43,844 nucleotides of DNA, taken from assembly GCA_947259105.1 (NCBI GenBank), contig CAMYKU010000025.1:1-43844 (forward strand). The letters are read 5' to 3'. Origin of the DNA: an uncultured Alphaproteobacteria bacterium (GTDB lineage: Bacteria; Pseudomonadota; Alphaproteobacteria; UBA8366; JADFVY01). Positions 1-7,785 of the stretch are shown here, piece after piece. Under the pieces are notes generated by a model that made no database searches, was not told the origin of the DNA, and was given only the letters and a program-made list of their open reading frames with translations. Both the position numbers and the translations under genes were made by a program. Position 1 is the first letter of the stretch. The number at the start of each line of letters is the position of its first letter.

Positions 1-138
1 CTTGTCGCCGTTCAGACCCTTGGCCGCAGCCGGCGAACCGAGCCCGCCCAACAGGAGCAGGGACACCGACGCCAGGGCGACCAGCCAGCTTCTCGCGCCG
101 GGGCCGCATCGTGAACGATTCGCACTCAAATATCTCAT
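1..138 (-). CDS. 5' end of an exported protein (partial)
   Basis: Only the first 46 codons are inside the window; the rest lies beyond the left edge. Read on the minus strand from the ATG, the peptide has a basic N-terminus, a hydrophobic core (ALASVSLLLLGGLG) and a small-residue site (SPAAA) before a polar start to the mature chain, which together form a Sec signal peptide. An AGGAG Shine-Dalgarno sequence lies 9-10 nt upstream of the ATG and supports the start. The product should be periplasmic, secreted or outer-membrane. Too little of the mature chain is visible to name a family. Confidence 0.7.
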   Translation of the reverse strand, partial: MRYLSANRSRCGPGARSWLVALASVSLLLLGGLGSPAAAKGLNGDK

Positions 139-758
139 CTTGCGTTCTCCTCTTGTCTCTTTGTCTCTGGCTGTGCTGGATGGTTCTTCAACGCGTTATT
201 TCCTGGAATGCAAAAGAATTGTCATTAGGACAGCGGGCCTTCCCGCCCGGGCCGATATCATGACAAAATCGTTTCAGTTCTGACGGTTTGCGTTCGAAAT
301 CTCCCAAATCTTTTGCCCGCTCCGCCGCGGGTTCGCGACCCTGGCACCCCAGTAATTGCGCACGGCAGATACGTGCGAATCCGGCGCCTCGTCGTGACAT
401 TCAGCCCGGTTTTGCCGCTTGATGCGAAGCGCTGCTATGGGATTGACCTGCATGTTGGCGACGGACGGATTCCCGTGAACGAAGGGGGCGGCCCGGCAAA
501 CCCGGACCTATCCATCAGTATGCCGGCAGGTGTTACCAAATATCTAATTTGAGCCGATTGCCGCGAAAATTTGATGTATGTCAATCTTCCCGGTGTTTTC
601 ACAGCCGATTTCCGTAAAGCGGCGCGACGGCCAATGGTATGGCAAGCAACAGGATCGCGAGAGCGCGTCCCCGCCAAGTCCGCACCGTGCCTTGCGGTCG
701 GCCTCGGACGGGCGGCGGGCCCACGGGGTTGAGCCGGGCTCGCGTCGTCGGGGCCCCG
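139..758. other. 620-bp stretch without a convincing gene
   Basis: Open frames here (for example 313-552 on the plus strand) give arginine- and proline-rich translations that resemble no family I recognise and lack ribosome sites. Base composition is mixed, with AT-richer parts near 150-300 and 530-610. The one site of note is an FNR-type dyad at 571-584. The promoter of the left-edge secreted gene should lie in 139-300, but no clear -35/-10 pair is visible. Confidence 0.55.
571..584. promoter_or_regulatory. FNR/FixK/Dnr-type box
   Basis: TTGAT-GTAT-GTCAA fits the TTGAY-N4-RTCAA dyad bound by CRP/FNR-family oxygen or NO regulators in alphaproteobacteria. No intact gene starts at the expected short distance on either side. 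It may be a leftover of a rearranged locus or a chance match. Confidence 0.4.
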
Positions 759-1415
759 TCAGCCGGCGGCTATCCGTCCGTATGCGATGATCTCGGGCAA
801 CGCGGTGTCCGGGGGAAGCGCGCCGTAGGCCTGGGCGGCGATGCCGGACTCCGGGTCCAGGCGGGTGGCGCAGAAGGCGTCGGCGAGCCGCATGACCAGC
901 ATCGTCGCCGCGGTCGAGTCGAGCACCAGGTCGGCCAGCACCGCGCGCATCAGCGGCTGGTCGGCGAGTCGGCGCTGGAAGGCCGAGCGGTGGTCGCAAT
1001 GGTGGATCGCGAGACCCACCGCCTGGCGCATGATCGCCGCCGCCGAGACCGCGGCGTCGAGCCGCGTGTGCTGGAACATCCCGAGGATCGTCGCGACGCC
1101 GCGCCCCTCCTCGCCGACCATGCGCGCCCAGCTGCCGCGGTACTCGATTTCGGCGGATGCGTTCGAGCGGTTGCCCGGCTTGTCCTTCAGGCGCTGGAGG
1201 AGGAACGGATTGCGGGCGCCGGACCGCTCGTCCGTCCAGGCCAGCGAATGCACACCGGCAGCCGTTCCGATCGCCATCAACGCATGCCAGGCGGGGTGGA
1301 ATTCCACTTCGTCGATGCGGTTTCCGGCGGCGTCGTGGGTGTGCAGCACCGGCGGGACGGCATGCGCGAGGCGGGCGTGATCCCGGGCCTCCGCGATAGC
1401 CGACGGCAGTTTGGC
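759..1415 (-). pseudogene. AidB-like acyl-CoA dehydrogenase remnant
   Basis: The minus-strand frame carries recognisable AidB / isovaleryl-CoA-dehydrogenase-like segments in the right order. An N-terminal piece reads RIDEVEFHPAWHALM and ends near VHSLAWTD. It is followed within about ten residues by RLKDKPGNRSNAS, then MVGEEGRGVATIL and ADQPLMRAVLADL. In intact AidB proteins about 140 residues lie between the HNLAW region and the RLKDKxGNRSNAS region. That block, with the middle beta-domain and much of the FAD site, is missing here in frame. The N-terminus has no convincing start (a GTG at 1349 is only the first internal one). The C-terminus ends in unrelated sequence before the usual EALEVLGGxGY and SIWEGSGN motifs. 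A functional flavoenzyme is not expected. An assembly error is the main alternative to a true pseudogene. Confidence 0.75.
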
Positions 1416-1531
1416 ACAAGCACAGGTCCGGTCAAGGCGGGACGGATACGCTGCATTGACCCCTTGCTATTTCACGCACGGGATGGCCTTCTCGGCGGCG
1501 GGAACGGGAACCTGAGGAGAGCCGGCTTGCG

Positions 1532-2512
1532 ATGCGCGCGATAAGGGTCGACGAATTCGGCGGGCCGGACGCGGCAAAGCTGGCCGATCTTGAGACGCCG
1601 CGGGCGGGGCCGGACCAGGTCCGGATCCGGATCCATGCGGCCGGGGTCAATTTCGCCGACACGCTGATGGTATTGGGAAAATACCAGGCGACCCCGCCGC
1701 TGCCGTTCACGCCGGGCATGGAGATCGCCGGCGACGTCGTCGAGGCCGGCGCCAACATCAGATGGTTCAAGCCCGGCGACCGCGCGATCGCGGTGCTCGA
1801 CCATGGCGGTTTCGCCGAGGAAGCCCTCGCCCACCATTCCCGGATCATGCCGATCCCCGACGGCATGAGCTATGAGGAGGCGGCGGCGTCCCCCATCGTC
1901 TACGGCACGAGCCACGTGGCGCTGACCCACCGCACCCGGCTGCTGCCCGGCGAAACGCTGCTGGTGCACGGCGCGGCCGGCGGGGCGGGACTCGCCGCCG
2001 TCGAGATCGGCAAGGCGCTGGGCGCCAAGGTCATCGCGGTCGCTTCGACCCCGGAAAAACGCAAGGTCGTCGCGCAATACGGCGCCGATCACGTGCTCGA
2101 CCCCTCGGCGGAAATTATCCACGAACAGGTCCTGGAGCTGACCGGCGGCGCCGGTGCGAACGTGATCTACGATCCGGTGGGCGGCGACACGTTCAACGTA
2201 TCGCTGCGCTGCGCCGCCTTCGAGGCCCGCATCATCATCGTCGGCTTCGCCGGCGGCAAGATCCAGCGGATTCCGGCGAATATCCTGCTGGTCAAGAACA
2301 TCTCGGCGATCGGCTATTACTGGGGCGCCTATGCGACCCACAAGCTGCAGGTGCTGCGCGACTCCTTTGCCGACCTGAAGAGATTGTACGAGGCCGGCAA
2401 GATGAAGCCGCTGGTCGGCGCGACCTTCCCGCTGGAGGAAACCGCGGCGGCGCTGGCGCATCTGTCGAACAGGCAGGCGATCGGCAAGACGGTCATCACC
2501 ATGGGGCGGTAG
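1532..2512 (+). CDS. Zinc-independent NADPH:quinone oxidoreductase family protein
   Basis: The 326-residue product belongs to the medium-chain dehydrogenase/reductase superfamily, QOR branch. A GroES-like N-terminal domain (about 1-120) includes the AAGVNFADTL stretch. A Rossmann NADPH-binding domain carries HGAAGGAGLAAVEIGKALGA at 146-165. The structural and catalytic zinc ligands of the alcohol dehydrogenase branch are absent, as expected for quinone or enoyl reductases. It should transfer hydride from NADPH to a quinone or an activated alkene in the cytoplasm; the substrate cannot be told from sequence. A GAGGAG ribosome site precedes the ATG by about 12 nt. It stands alone, with the acyl-CoA dehydrogenase remnant running away from its 5' side. 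Confidence 0.9.
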   Translation: MRAIRVDEFGGPDAAKLADLETPRAGPDQVRIRIHAAGVNFADTLMVLGKYQATPPLPFTPGMEIAGDVVEAGANIRWFKPGDRAIAVLDHGGFAEEALAHHSRIMPIPDGMSYEEAAASPIVYGTSHVALTHRTRLLPGETLLVHGAAGGAGLAAVEIGKALGAKVIAVASTPEKRKVVAQYGADHVLDPSAEIIHEQVLELTGGAGANVIYDPVGGDTFNVSLRCAAFEARIIIVGFAGGKIQRIPANILLVKNISAIGYYWGAYATHKLQVLRDSFADLKRLYEAGKMKPLVGATFPLEETAAALAHLSNRQAIGKTVITMGR

Positions 2513-2536
2513 CGCCGGCCGGCACCCATACTCACC

Positions 2537-3451
2537 CTACCCGGCGGGTTCGGCCGGATGGGGGCTTGCCGACGGCTTCTTCGCGGGGCGCGCCACCGCC
2601 AGCACGTTGCCGCCGAGGATGAGCGCGACGCCGATCAGCGCCGACGTCGTCCAGACATAGTCTTCCAGGAAGGTCGAAATGATCAGCGCGACGATCGGGA
2701 ACACCGCGGCGGTATAGGCCGCGCGGTCGGCGCCGATGCGCGCGAGGAGCGTCAGGTAGAAGCCGAAAGCCAGGACCGACCCGAGGACCACGAGCCAGAG
2801 CAGCGAGCCGACATAGGTGAGGGAGAAATCGAAAGTGACCGGCGCGCCGCGCAGCGTCGCCAGGACCGCCATGAAGGCCGCGCCGTAGGCCATGCCCAGC
2901 GCGTTCACCTGGATCACCGGCAGCCCCGCCCGCGTGTTCCGCAGCGACGCCATGTTGCCGAGCGACGCCGAATAGGTCGCGACGATCGACAGGCCGAGGC
3001 CGAGTATCGGCCCGCTGGTGAGGTCCAGCGCCGCCAGTTCCTGCCAGAACACCAGGACCAGCCCGGCCACGCCCAGCCCGGCCGCCGCCAGCACCCTGGC
3101 CTCGACGCGGGTGCCGAACAGCACCGCCCCGTTCAGGATGTTCATCAGCATGATCAGCGAAAACACCACCGCGATCACGCCGGTGGTCAGATGAAAGGTC
3201 GCGTAATAGAAGATCACGTAGTTCAGGCAGAACAGGAACAGCCCCTGCGCGGCGATATAGAGGTGATGGCGGGCGCCGAAGCGCAGGCTGCGCCCGGTGG
3301 CGATGCAGAACGCGATCAGGATTGCCGCCGCGAGGGTGAAGCGGTAGGCCACGGACATCTCGGGGTCGACCGTGCCGAGCTGCAGCTTGACGGCGTACCA
3401 GGTCGACCCCCAGATCAGGACCGTTGCGGCGTAGAGAAGGTGATTGCCCAA
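2537..3451 (-). CDS. EamA/DMT-family membrane transporter
   Basis: The 304-residue protein has ten hydrophobic segments arranged as two EamA repeats of five helices, which is typical of the drug/metabolite transporter superfamily. The N-terminal WGSTWYAVK and the mid-repeat FFYATFHLTTGVIAVVFSLI stretches are characteristic. It probably exports a small metabolite or amino acid across the inner membrane; the substrate is unknown. The start is a TTG only about 4 nt after a GGAGG sequence, a rare codon with tight spacing, and no better start is visible. The DUF1127 gene ends 17 bp upstream on the same strand, so the two are probably co-transcribed and controlled by the divergent LysR regulator. 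Confidence 0.88.
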   Translation of the reverse strand: MGNHLLYAATVLIWGSTWYAVKLQLGTVDPEMSVAYRFTLAAAILIAFCIATGRSLRFGARHHLYIAAQGLFLFCLNYVIFYYATFHLTTGVIAVVFSLIMLMNILNGAVLFGTRVEARVLAAAGLGVAGLVLVFWQELAALDLTSGPILGLGLSIVATYSASLGNMASLRNTRAGLPVIQVNALGMAYGAAFMAVLATLRGAPVTFDFSLTYVGSLLWLVVLGSVLAFGFYLTLLARIGADRAAYTAAVFPIVALIISTFLEDYVWTTSALIGVALILGGNVLAVARPAKKPSASPHPAEPAG

Positions 3452-3468
3452 CGATCCTCCGTTCGCAA

Positions 3469-3690
3469 TCAGGGCCGCCAGAAGGGCTTCGATATCTCCA
3501 TCTCGACGGTGGCCCTGTCGATGCCGATGTCGCGCAGCAACCGGTCGTCCAGCCGGGCGAGATGCCGACGCTGCCGGGAGCGTTCATACCACAGGTTCAG
3601 CATTCCGGGAGTCCGCAAAAGCAGGTGGCCAAGGCTTGGCCGCACGCCGGACACTCCGTACGAAAAACGGCTTTCAGCAATCTGGTTCAT
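3469..3690 (-). CDS. DUF1127 small protein
   Basis: The 73-residue basic protein ends in a DUF1127 domain: the R-x-LARLDDRLLRDIGID core at about 41-58 followed by ISKPFWR at the C-terminus. Small arginine-rich DUF1127 proteins of this type are common in alphaproteobacteria; several are linked to RNA turnover or to phosphate and stress responses, but that role is family knowledge and cannot be read here. It is first in a two-gene unit with the EamA transporter and divergent from a GcvA-like LysR gene, an arrangement seen repeatedly for this family. Confidence 0.88.
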   Translation of the reverse strand: MNQIAESRFSYGVSGVRPSLGHLLLRTPGMLNLWYERSRQRRHLARLDDRLLRDIGIDRATVEMEISKPFWRP

Positions 3691-3734
3691 ATCGGCTCTC
3701 CTTATTCGCCTCCGATCCGCTTGCGGGACCGTAA

Positions 3735-3764
3735 TTTCAGTATCTCGGTCTTGGTCAGCTGAAA
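3735..3764. promoter_or_regulatory. Inverted repeat upstream of the DUF1127 gene
   Basis: TTTCAG and CTGAAA arms are separated by 18 bp and sit 45-75 bp upstream of the DUF1127 start, in the promoter zone of the DUF1127-EamA unit. Possible regulator-binding site. The arms are short, so chance is not excluded. Confidence 0.3.
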
Positions 3765-3788
3765 ATAAGCGTCTTAAGCGGCCTCGAC

Positions 3789-3800
3789 AAACGATCGTTT
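3789..3800. promoter_or_regulatory. 12-bp perfect palindrome in the lysR/DUF1127 divergent promoter
   Basis: AAACGATCGTTT is self-complementary and lies between the two divergent starts. With the CGGAT-N11-ATCCG site just beside it, it suggests a multi-site operator region. Confidence 0.35.
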
Positions 3801-3809
3801 TTCATATAA

Positions 3810-3830
3810 CGGATTAGTATTATTTATCCG
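3810..3830. promoter_or_regulatory. LysR-type T-N11-A operator
   Basis: CGGAT and ATCCG arms flank exactly 11 bp, so the dyad has the T-N11-A form bound by LysR-type regulators. It ends 14 bp before the regulator's own ATG, a position suited to negative autoregulation and to control of the divergent DUF1127-EamA unit. Confidence 0.55.
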
Positions 3831-3844
3831 AATCAGGGAATGTC

Positions 3845-4753
3845 ATGGCTGTTCGCCTGCCCCCGATGAACACACTGCGCGCCTTCGAGGCCGCGGCCCG
3901 GCATCTCAGCTTCACCCAGGCCGCCGAAGAGCTGCACATCACCCAGGCGGCGGTGAGCCACCAGATCAGGACCCTTGAGGAGGCGCTGGGCGTGAAGCTG
4001 TTCCGGAGGCTGAACCGGGCCGTCCGGCTGACCGAGGAAGGGCAGGAATTCGTCCTGGAGATCCGCAAGGCACTGAGCCATCTGTCCACCGCGGTGGAGA
4101 AACTGGCGGCGCCCGGGGCCGGCGGCCCGCTGACCGTCAGCGTCTTGCCGTCCTTCGCATCGAAATGGCTGGTGCCGAGGCTCGGCCGGTTCCGCCAGAA
4201 ACATCCGGAGATCGACGTGCGGATCAGCCCGTCGACCCAACTGACCGACTTCCAGCGTGACGATGTGGATGTTGTCGTGCGCTACGGCAAGGGCCGGTAC
4301 GAAGGCCTGCACAGCGTCAGGATGATGACCGAGGACATTTTCCCGGTCTGCAGCCCGGCATTGCTGTCGGGTGCGAAGGCGCTCCGCCGGCCGGAGGACC
4401 TGCGCCACCACACGCTGTTGTATGACGACGGCCATGTGGACTGGGCGATGTGGCTGCTGGTGGCGGGGGTCGAGGACATCGGTGCGAGCCAGGGGCCCTA
4501 CTTCACCGATTCCGCCCTGGTGATCCAGGCGGCCGCCGCGGGCCAGGGCGTGGCATTGGCCCGCGGCGCGCTGGCGGCGGACGATCTTGCCGCCGGCCGG
4601 CTGGTCAAGCCGTTCAACATCGCGATTCCCACGGAATACGCCTATTACGTGGTCTGCCCCAAGGCGACGGCCCACCACCCCAAGATCGCGGCCTTCAGGG
4701 AGTGGCTTCTGGACGAGGCAGGCGCCAACGACTCCCCGCAACCGGACTGTTGA
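3845..4753 (+). CDS. LysR-family transcriptional regulator, GcvA-like
   Basis: The 302-residue protein begins with the GcvA-subfamily signature LPPMNTLRAFEAAARHLSFT. A winged helix-turn-helix follows (QAAEELHITQAAVSHQIRTLEE, about 29-50), then the LysR substrate-binding domain from about 95. GcvA of E. coli controls glycine cleavage, but most alphaproteobacterial members of this clade have unknown effectors and are not gcv regulators, so no symbol is given. It is divergent from the DUF1127-EamA pair, and its promoter region holds a perfect T-N11-A dyad. The likely job is control of that pair and of itself. Confidence 0.92.
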   Translation: MAVRLPPMNTLRAFEAAARHLSFTQAAEELHITQAAVSHQIRTLEEALGVKLFRRLNRAVRLTEEGQEFVLEIRKALSHLSTAVEKLAAPGAGGPLTVSVLPSFASKWLVPRLGRFRQKHPEIDVRISPSTQLTDFQRDDVDVVVRYGKGRYEGLHSVRMMTEDIFPVCSPALLSGAKALRRPEDLRHHTLLYDDGHVDWAMWLLVAGVEDIGASQGPYFTDSALVIQAAAAGQGVALARGALAADDLAAGRLVKPFNIAIPTEYAYYVVCPKATAHHPKIAAFREWLLDEAGANDSPQPDC

Positions 4754-4809
4754 CAACCTCTCTGCGGGGACAGACGATGCGGCTGTCGTAAATCCAGGGG
4801 GTTTCGGCA

Positions 4810-5406
4810 ATGCAGGGTATCAGGAACATCTTCCTCGGGCTGGTCCTCACGGCGGCCGGCGCCGCGATTCTGGCGACCGTCGATCTCAGCGGCAGCGTTC
4901 TGATTTATGCCGTCTGGGGCCTGATCGCCTGCGGCGCGATCCTCTTTGCCGGCGGCCTGTACCGCGCCATGGGCCCGGGTTCCGCGGGGGCGAACGCCGA
5001 AGAGATGTACAAGTCGGATACGATCGCAAGGTTGCTGTTGCAGAGCACGATTGAAACGGCGCTGGCCGACGGCGATCTCAACGACAAAGAGGTCGAGATG
5101 ATCTCGGCCGCCTTCATGTCGGTCATGCCCGAGAGACTGGACAGGCAGTCGGTCTACCGGCTGGCGAAGCTGATCGAGGACAAGGGCGACGAGATTCTAA
5201 GCGATATCCACTCCGAGGGCCGGATGCTCAACCTCGACGACCGAAAGGCGGTCATCGGCGCCTGCGTCAAGGTGGCGAAGGCGGACGGCATGATCGACGT
5301 GAGGGAAACAGCGGCGATGACAGCGATCGCGCGGCGTCTCGATTTCACTGAGGACGAATCGCAGACGCTGATCGCGGAGTTGATGGGGAGCGAGAAGCAG
5401 GGCTGA
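4810..5406 (+). CDS. Membrane-anchored TerB-like protein (first of pair)
   Basis: The 198-residue protein has two predicted transmembrane helices (about 7-25 and 30-50) and then an all-helical cytoplasmic TerB-like domain (about 70-190). The domain shows the paired acidic motifs typical of the TerB/DjlA N-terminal fold: ALADGDLNDKEVEMI and KVAKADGMIDVRETAAM, which resemble metal-binding acidic loops. TerB-like domains occur in tellurite and envelope stress systems, but their molecular action is unclear. The next plus-strand gene encodes a second protein of the same build. An AGGGGG sequence precedes the ATG. Confidence 0.75.
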   Translation: MQGIRNIFLGLVLTAAGAAILATVDLSGSVLIYAVWGLIACGAILFAGGLYRAMGPGSAGANAEEMYKSDTIARLLLQSTIETALADGDLNDKEVEMISAAFMSVMPERLDRQSVYRLAKLIEDKGDEILSDIHSEGRMLNLDDRKAVIGACVKVAKADGMIDVRETAAMTAIARRLDFTEDESQTLIAELMGSEKQG

Positions 5407-5556
5407 AGGCCCCGGATCTCGGCCATTCGCCGGTGTTCTCTTTGAGAGGCCGCCGTAAGCTGCCGCCGCCCGGTTACCCATATATTAAACCTTTGCCGTT
5501 AAGCCCGGATTGACCGGCCCTGTAATCTTGCCGGACAACCGAGGGGCAGTGCGTCC

Positions 5557-6228
5557 ATGAAACCGGGCACGAACCATATCGTCTGGGCTTTCTGCGCGTT
5601 CATCGTATGCGGCACGACGGTTGTTCTGGCGAGCCGGTTCTATGGATCCGATCCGGTTTACGGATCCGGCGACCAATTGGCCTTCTGGATGTTCCTGGGC
5701 GCCGGCGCGGTCGTGGGTTTCACCGGCGCATTCCTGTTCCTTATCGGGATTCGCGAACGCAACCAGTATCGGCGCACCAGGGCGTCGATCTCGACCGAGC
5801 CGACCCACAAGCCCGAATCGCGCAGCGAGCTGGTGACGCGGGTCATGGCCACGCTGGCGGCGACCGACGGCGACCTAACCGACGACAAAGTCAGCGCGCT
5901 TCGCCGTATATTCGCGCGAGTGGACGGAAACCCGGTGGAGAGAGAGCAGGTCCGGGGCCTGTTTCCGAAGGCGGTCAGCACCGACATCGCAAGCGAAATC
6001 CTGGCGGCGGAGGATTTGCTGGACCGCCGGACCCGGGATTTCATTCTGAATTCCTGCTACCTGCTTATGGATGTGATGGACGACCCTGGACCGGCACAGG
6101 AAGACCTGATGGTCAGGATCGCCGCCGCGATGGGCATGTCGGAACTCGGCCTGAGCGCGCATCTGGACAGCTTCGAGCGATCGGCGGCGCCCGTCTCGCG
6201 GCTCGATGCCACGAACCGCGAGGCCTGA
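5557..6228 (+). CDS. Membrane-anchored TerB-like protein (second of pair)
   Basis: The 223-residue protein repeats the plan of its upstream neighbour: two hydrophobic helices (about 9-27 and 41-65), a basic linker, then a helical domain with TLAATDGDLTDDKVSALRRI near 105-125, matching the first acidic TerB-like motif. The second acidic motif is degenerate (DVMDDPGPAQEDLM), so metal binding may be partly lost. Overall identity to the first protein is low, which suggests an old duplication. Its ATG follows a GAGGGGCAG ribosome site, and the 150-bp gap before it holds an AT-rich stretch that could be a separate promoter. Function unknown. Confidence 0.65.
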   Translation: MKPGTNHIVWAFCAFIVCGTTVVLASRFYGSDPVYGSGDQLAFWMFLGAGAVVGFTGAFLFLIGIRERNQYRRTRASISTEPTHKPESRSELVTRVMATLAATDGDLTDDKVSALRRIFARVDGNPVEREQVRGLFPKAVSTDIASEILAAEDLLDRRTRDFILNSCYLLMDVMDDPGPAQEDLMVRIAAAMGMSELGLSAHLDSFERSAAPVSRLDATNREA

Positions 6229-6229
6229 T

Positions 6230-6241
6230 CCACATATGTGG
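6230..6241. repeat. CCACATATGTGG palindrome just after a stop codon
   Basis: A perfect 12-bp palindrome starts 2 bp after the TerB-like stop. A close relative with the same flanking GAGTNGGC lies at 12899-12910, again just downstream of a plus-strand gene and before a convergent minus-strand gene. Two related copies suggest a small dispersed repeat. Confidence 0.4.
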
Positions 6242-6258
6242 AGTCGGCACCGGCCGGC

Positions 6259-6373
6259 GGCGCGACCTCATACTTCGAGACGGCGCTTCGCACCTCCTCA
6301 GCATGAGGGCACAGATGGTGGAGCCTCATGCTGAGGAGCGGCGCAGCCGCGTCTCGAAGTATGAGGTCGCGCC
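6259..6373. repeat. Large intergenic palindromic repeat
   Basis: Outer arms of 24 bp (6259-6282 and 6350-6373) are exact inverted copies, including CCTCATACTTCGAGACG. Inner arms of 15 bp (6294-6308 and 6324-6338, CTCCTCAGCATGAGG) are also exact. The whole can fold into one long stem-loop. It lies between convergent genes. Sequences of the CTTCGAGACG...CTCCTCAGCATGAGG kind recur in intergenic spaces of many alphaproteobacteria, so this is a known style of repeat. It may also act as a bidirectional transcript end. Confidence 0.85.
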
Positions 6374-6406
6374 AATCCAACCAAACCCAATATAACGGAT
6401 ATCACA

Positions 6407-7609
6407 CTACCGCCGCCCGTTGGCCAGCTTCACCGCGTCGGGATGATAGCGCAGCCGGGCCATGGCGGCGACGCCGATCAGCGGGCCCGGGGCCAGCGCG
6501 GCGAAGGCGTAGCGCCAGCCGACCGCCGCCACCAGCCAGGGAATCATGTGGATCGTCGCCAGGGTCAACAGGAAGCCGATGCTGGTCTGCATGGTCAGCA
6601 TCGTGCCGACGAGCCGGCGGTCCGACAGCTCGGCGATGCTGGCCGAGAACTGCGGGGAGTCGGCGACCACGGCAACGCCCCAGACGATGCAGAGCGCCAC
6701 CAGCCAGACCGGATCGCCGCCATAGAGAAAACCGGCGAGGAGCGCGCAGGATCCGCTGACCCCCATCGCCAGGATGGTCAGCGTGGTGCGCCCCATGCGG
6801 TCGGCGAACAGCCCGCCGGCGACACAACCCACCGCCCCGGCGCCGATAATCGCGAAGGTCGCCAGCGCGGCGAAAGTCCCGGCGGCGCCGGCCGGCATGC
6901 TGAGCAGGAAGCTGGCATGCAAGAACACGCCGATCCAGGCCCACATCGCGTACAGCTCCCACATATGGCCGAGATAGCCGATATTGGCGAGCCGCAGCGA
7001 CTGGACGCGAAACCCGGCCAGCGCATGCGCGGGATCGAACGGCGGCGCCTTGGCCGTATTGGGGCCGATGCCGGCAAAGCGGATGACGATCGCGGCGGCC
7101 ACCGCCGACCCGCTCGCCGCCGCCAGGGTGAAGCGCCAGTCGATGCCGCCCAGCGCGTTGAACAGATGCGGCATCGCCGAGCCCAGGGTCAGCGCCCCGA
7201 CCAGCAGCCCGACGAGATACCCCATGTCGCCCCTCGCCCAGGTGGTCGCCAGTTTCATGCCGACCGGATAGATCCCGGCCATGCACATACCGGTCGCGAA
7301 GCGCAGCGCGATGACGGTGAACGAGGTCGGCGCAACCAGCAGGATCGCTGCATTGGCCGCCGCCGCGACCAGGGCCGAGGCCATGAAGAAGCGCCGCGGG
7401 TCGATGCGGTCGGCAAGGCTGAAGACGGCGCTCAACAGCGTGCCGGCGACGAACCCGCCCTGCACCGCGCTGGTGAACAGCGACGCCGTTGTTCCGTCCA
7501 GCCCGACCTCGGCGCGCAACGCAGGCACCACGGCGGAGGCCGAGAACCACAGCGCCATCGCCGCGATCTGACTAACACCGATCAGCGCCAGCGATGCGCC
7601 GCGATTCAT
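6407..7609 (-). CDS. Major facilitator superfamily transporter
   Basis: About 400 residues with 12 hydrophobic helices in two halves. The loop sequences [18 protein letters not shown] (helix 4-5 region) and [15 protein letters not shown] (a D-R-x-G-R loop after helix 8) are typical of MFS permeases. The nearest general type is the CynX/NimT or sugar-phosphate-like antiporters; the substrate cannot be assigned. I place the start at the ATG encoding MNRGASLA because an AGGAGG sequence lies 11 nt upstream. An in-frame extension of 19 residues further up is non-membrane and lacks a ribosome site. It is divergent from trxB across 176 bp. Confidence 0.88.
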   Translation of the reverse strand: MNRGASLALIGVSQIAAMALWFSASAVVPALRAEVGLDGTTASLFTSAVQGGFVAGTLLSAVFSLADRIDPRRFFMASALVAAAANAAILLVAPTSFTVIALRFATGMCMAGIYPVGMKLATTWARGDMGYLVGLLVGALTLGSAMPHLFNALGGIDWRFTLAAASGSAVAAAIVIRFAGIGPNTAKAPPFDPAHALAGFRVQSLRLANIGYLGHMWELYAMWAWIGVFLHASFLLSMPAGAAGTFAALATFAIIGAGAVGCVAGGLFADRMGRTTLTILAMGVSGSCALLAGFLYGGDPVWLVALCIVWGVAVVADSPQFSASIAELSDRRLVGTMLTMQTSIGFLLTLATIHMIPWLVAAVGWRYAFAALAPGPLIGVAAMARLRYHPDAVKLANGRR

Positions 7610-7785
7610 GCGCGAGTCCCCCTCCTGCTGCCCGGCCGGACACCATACGGGGGCTGGCGCACACACGCGATCACAATGGTGGGAGGGAAGCCTGCTCCCG
7701 GCCGCACGATCTCCGCCACTCCCCCCTTGCGTCTTGGGCCCCCGCGTATTACCTCAGACGCATACGAACATTCGGGGTGTGGATC

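Noticed and set aside
313..552. A 79-codon plus-strand ORF
   Set aside because: There is no ribosome site, no recognisable motif and no GC3 bias, and the reading frame looks random.
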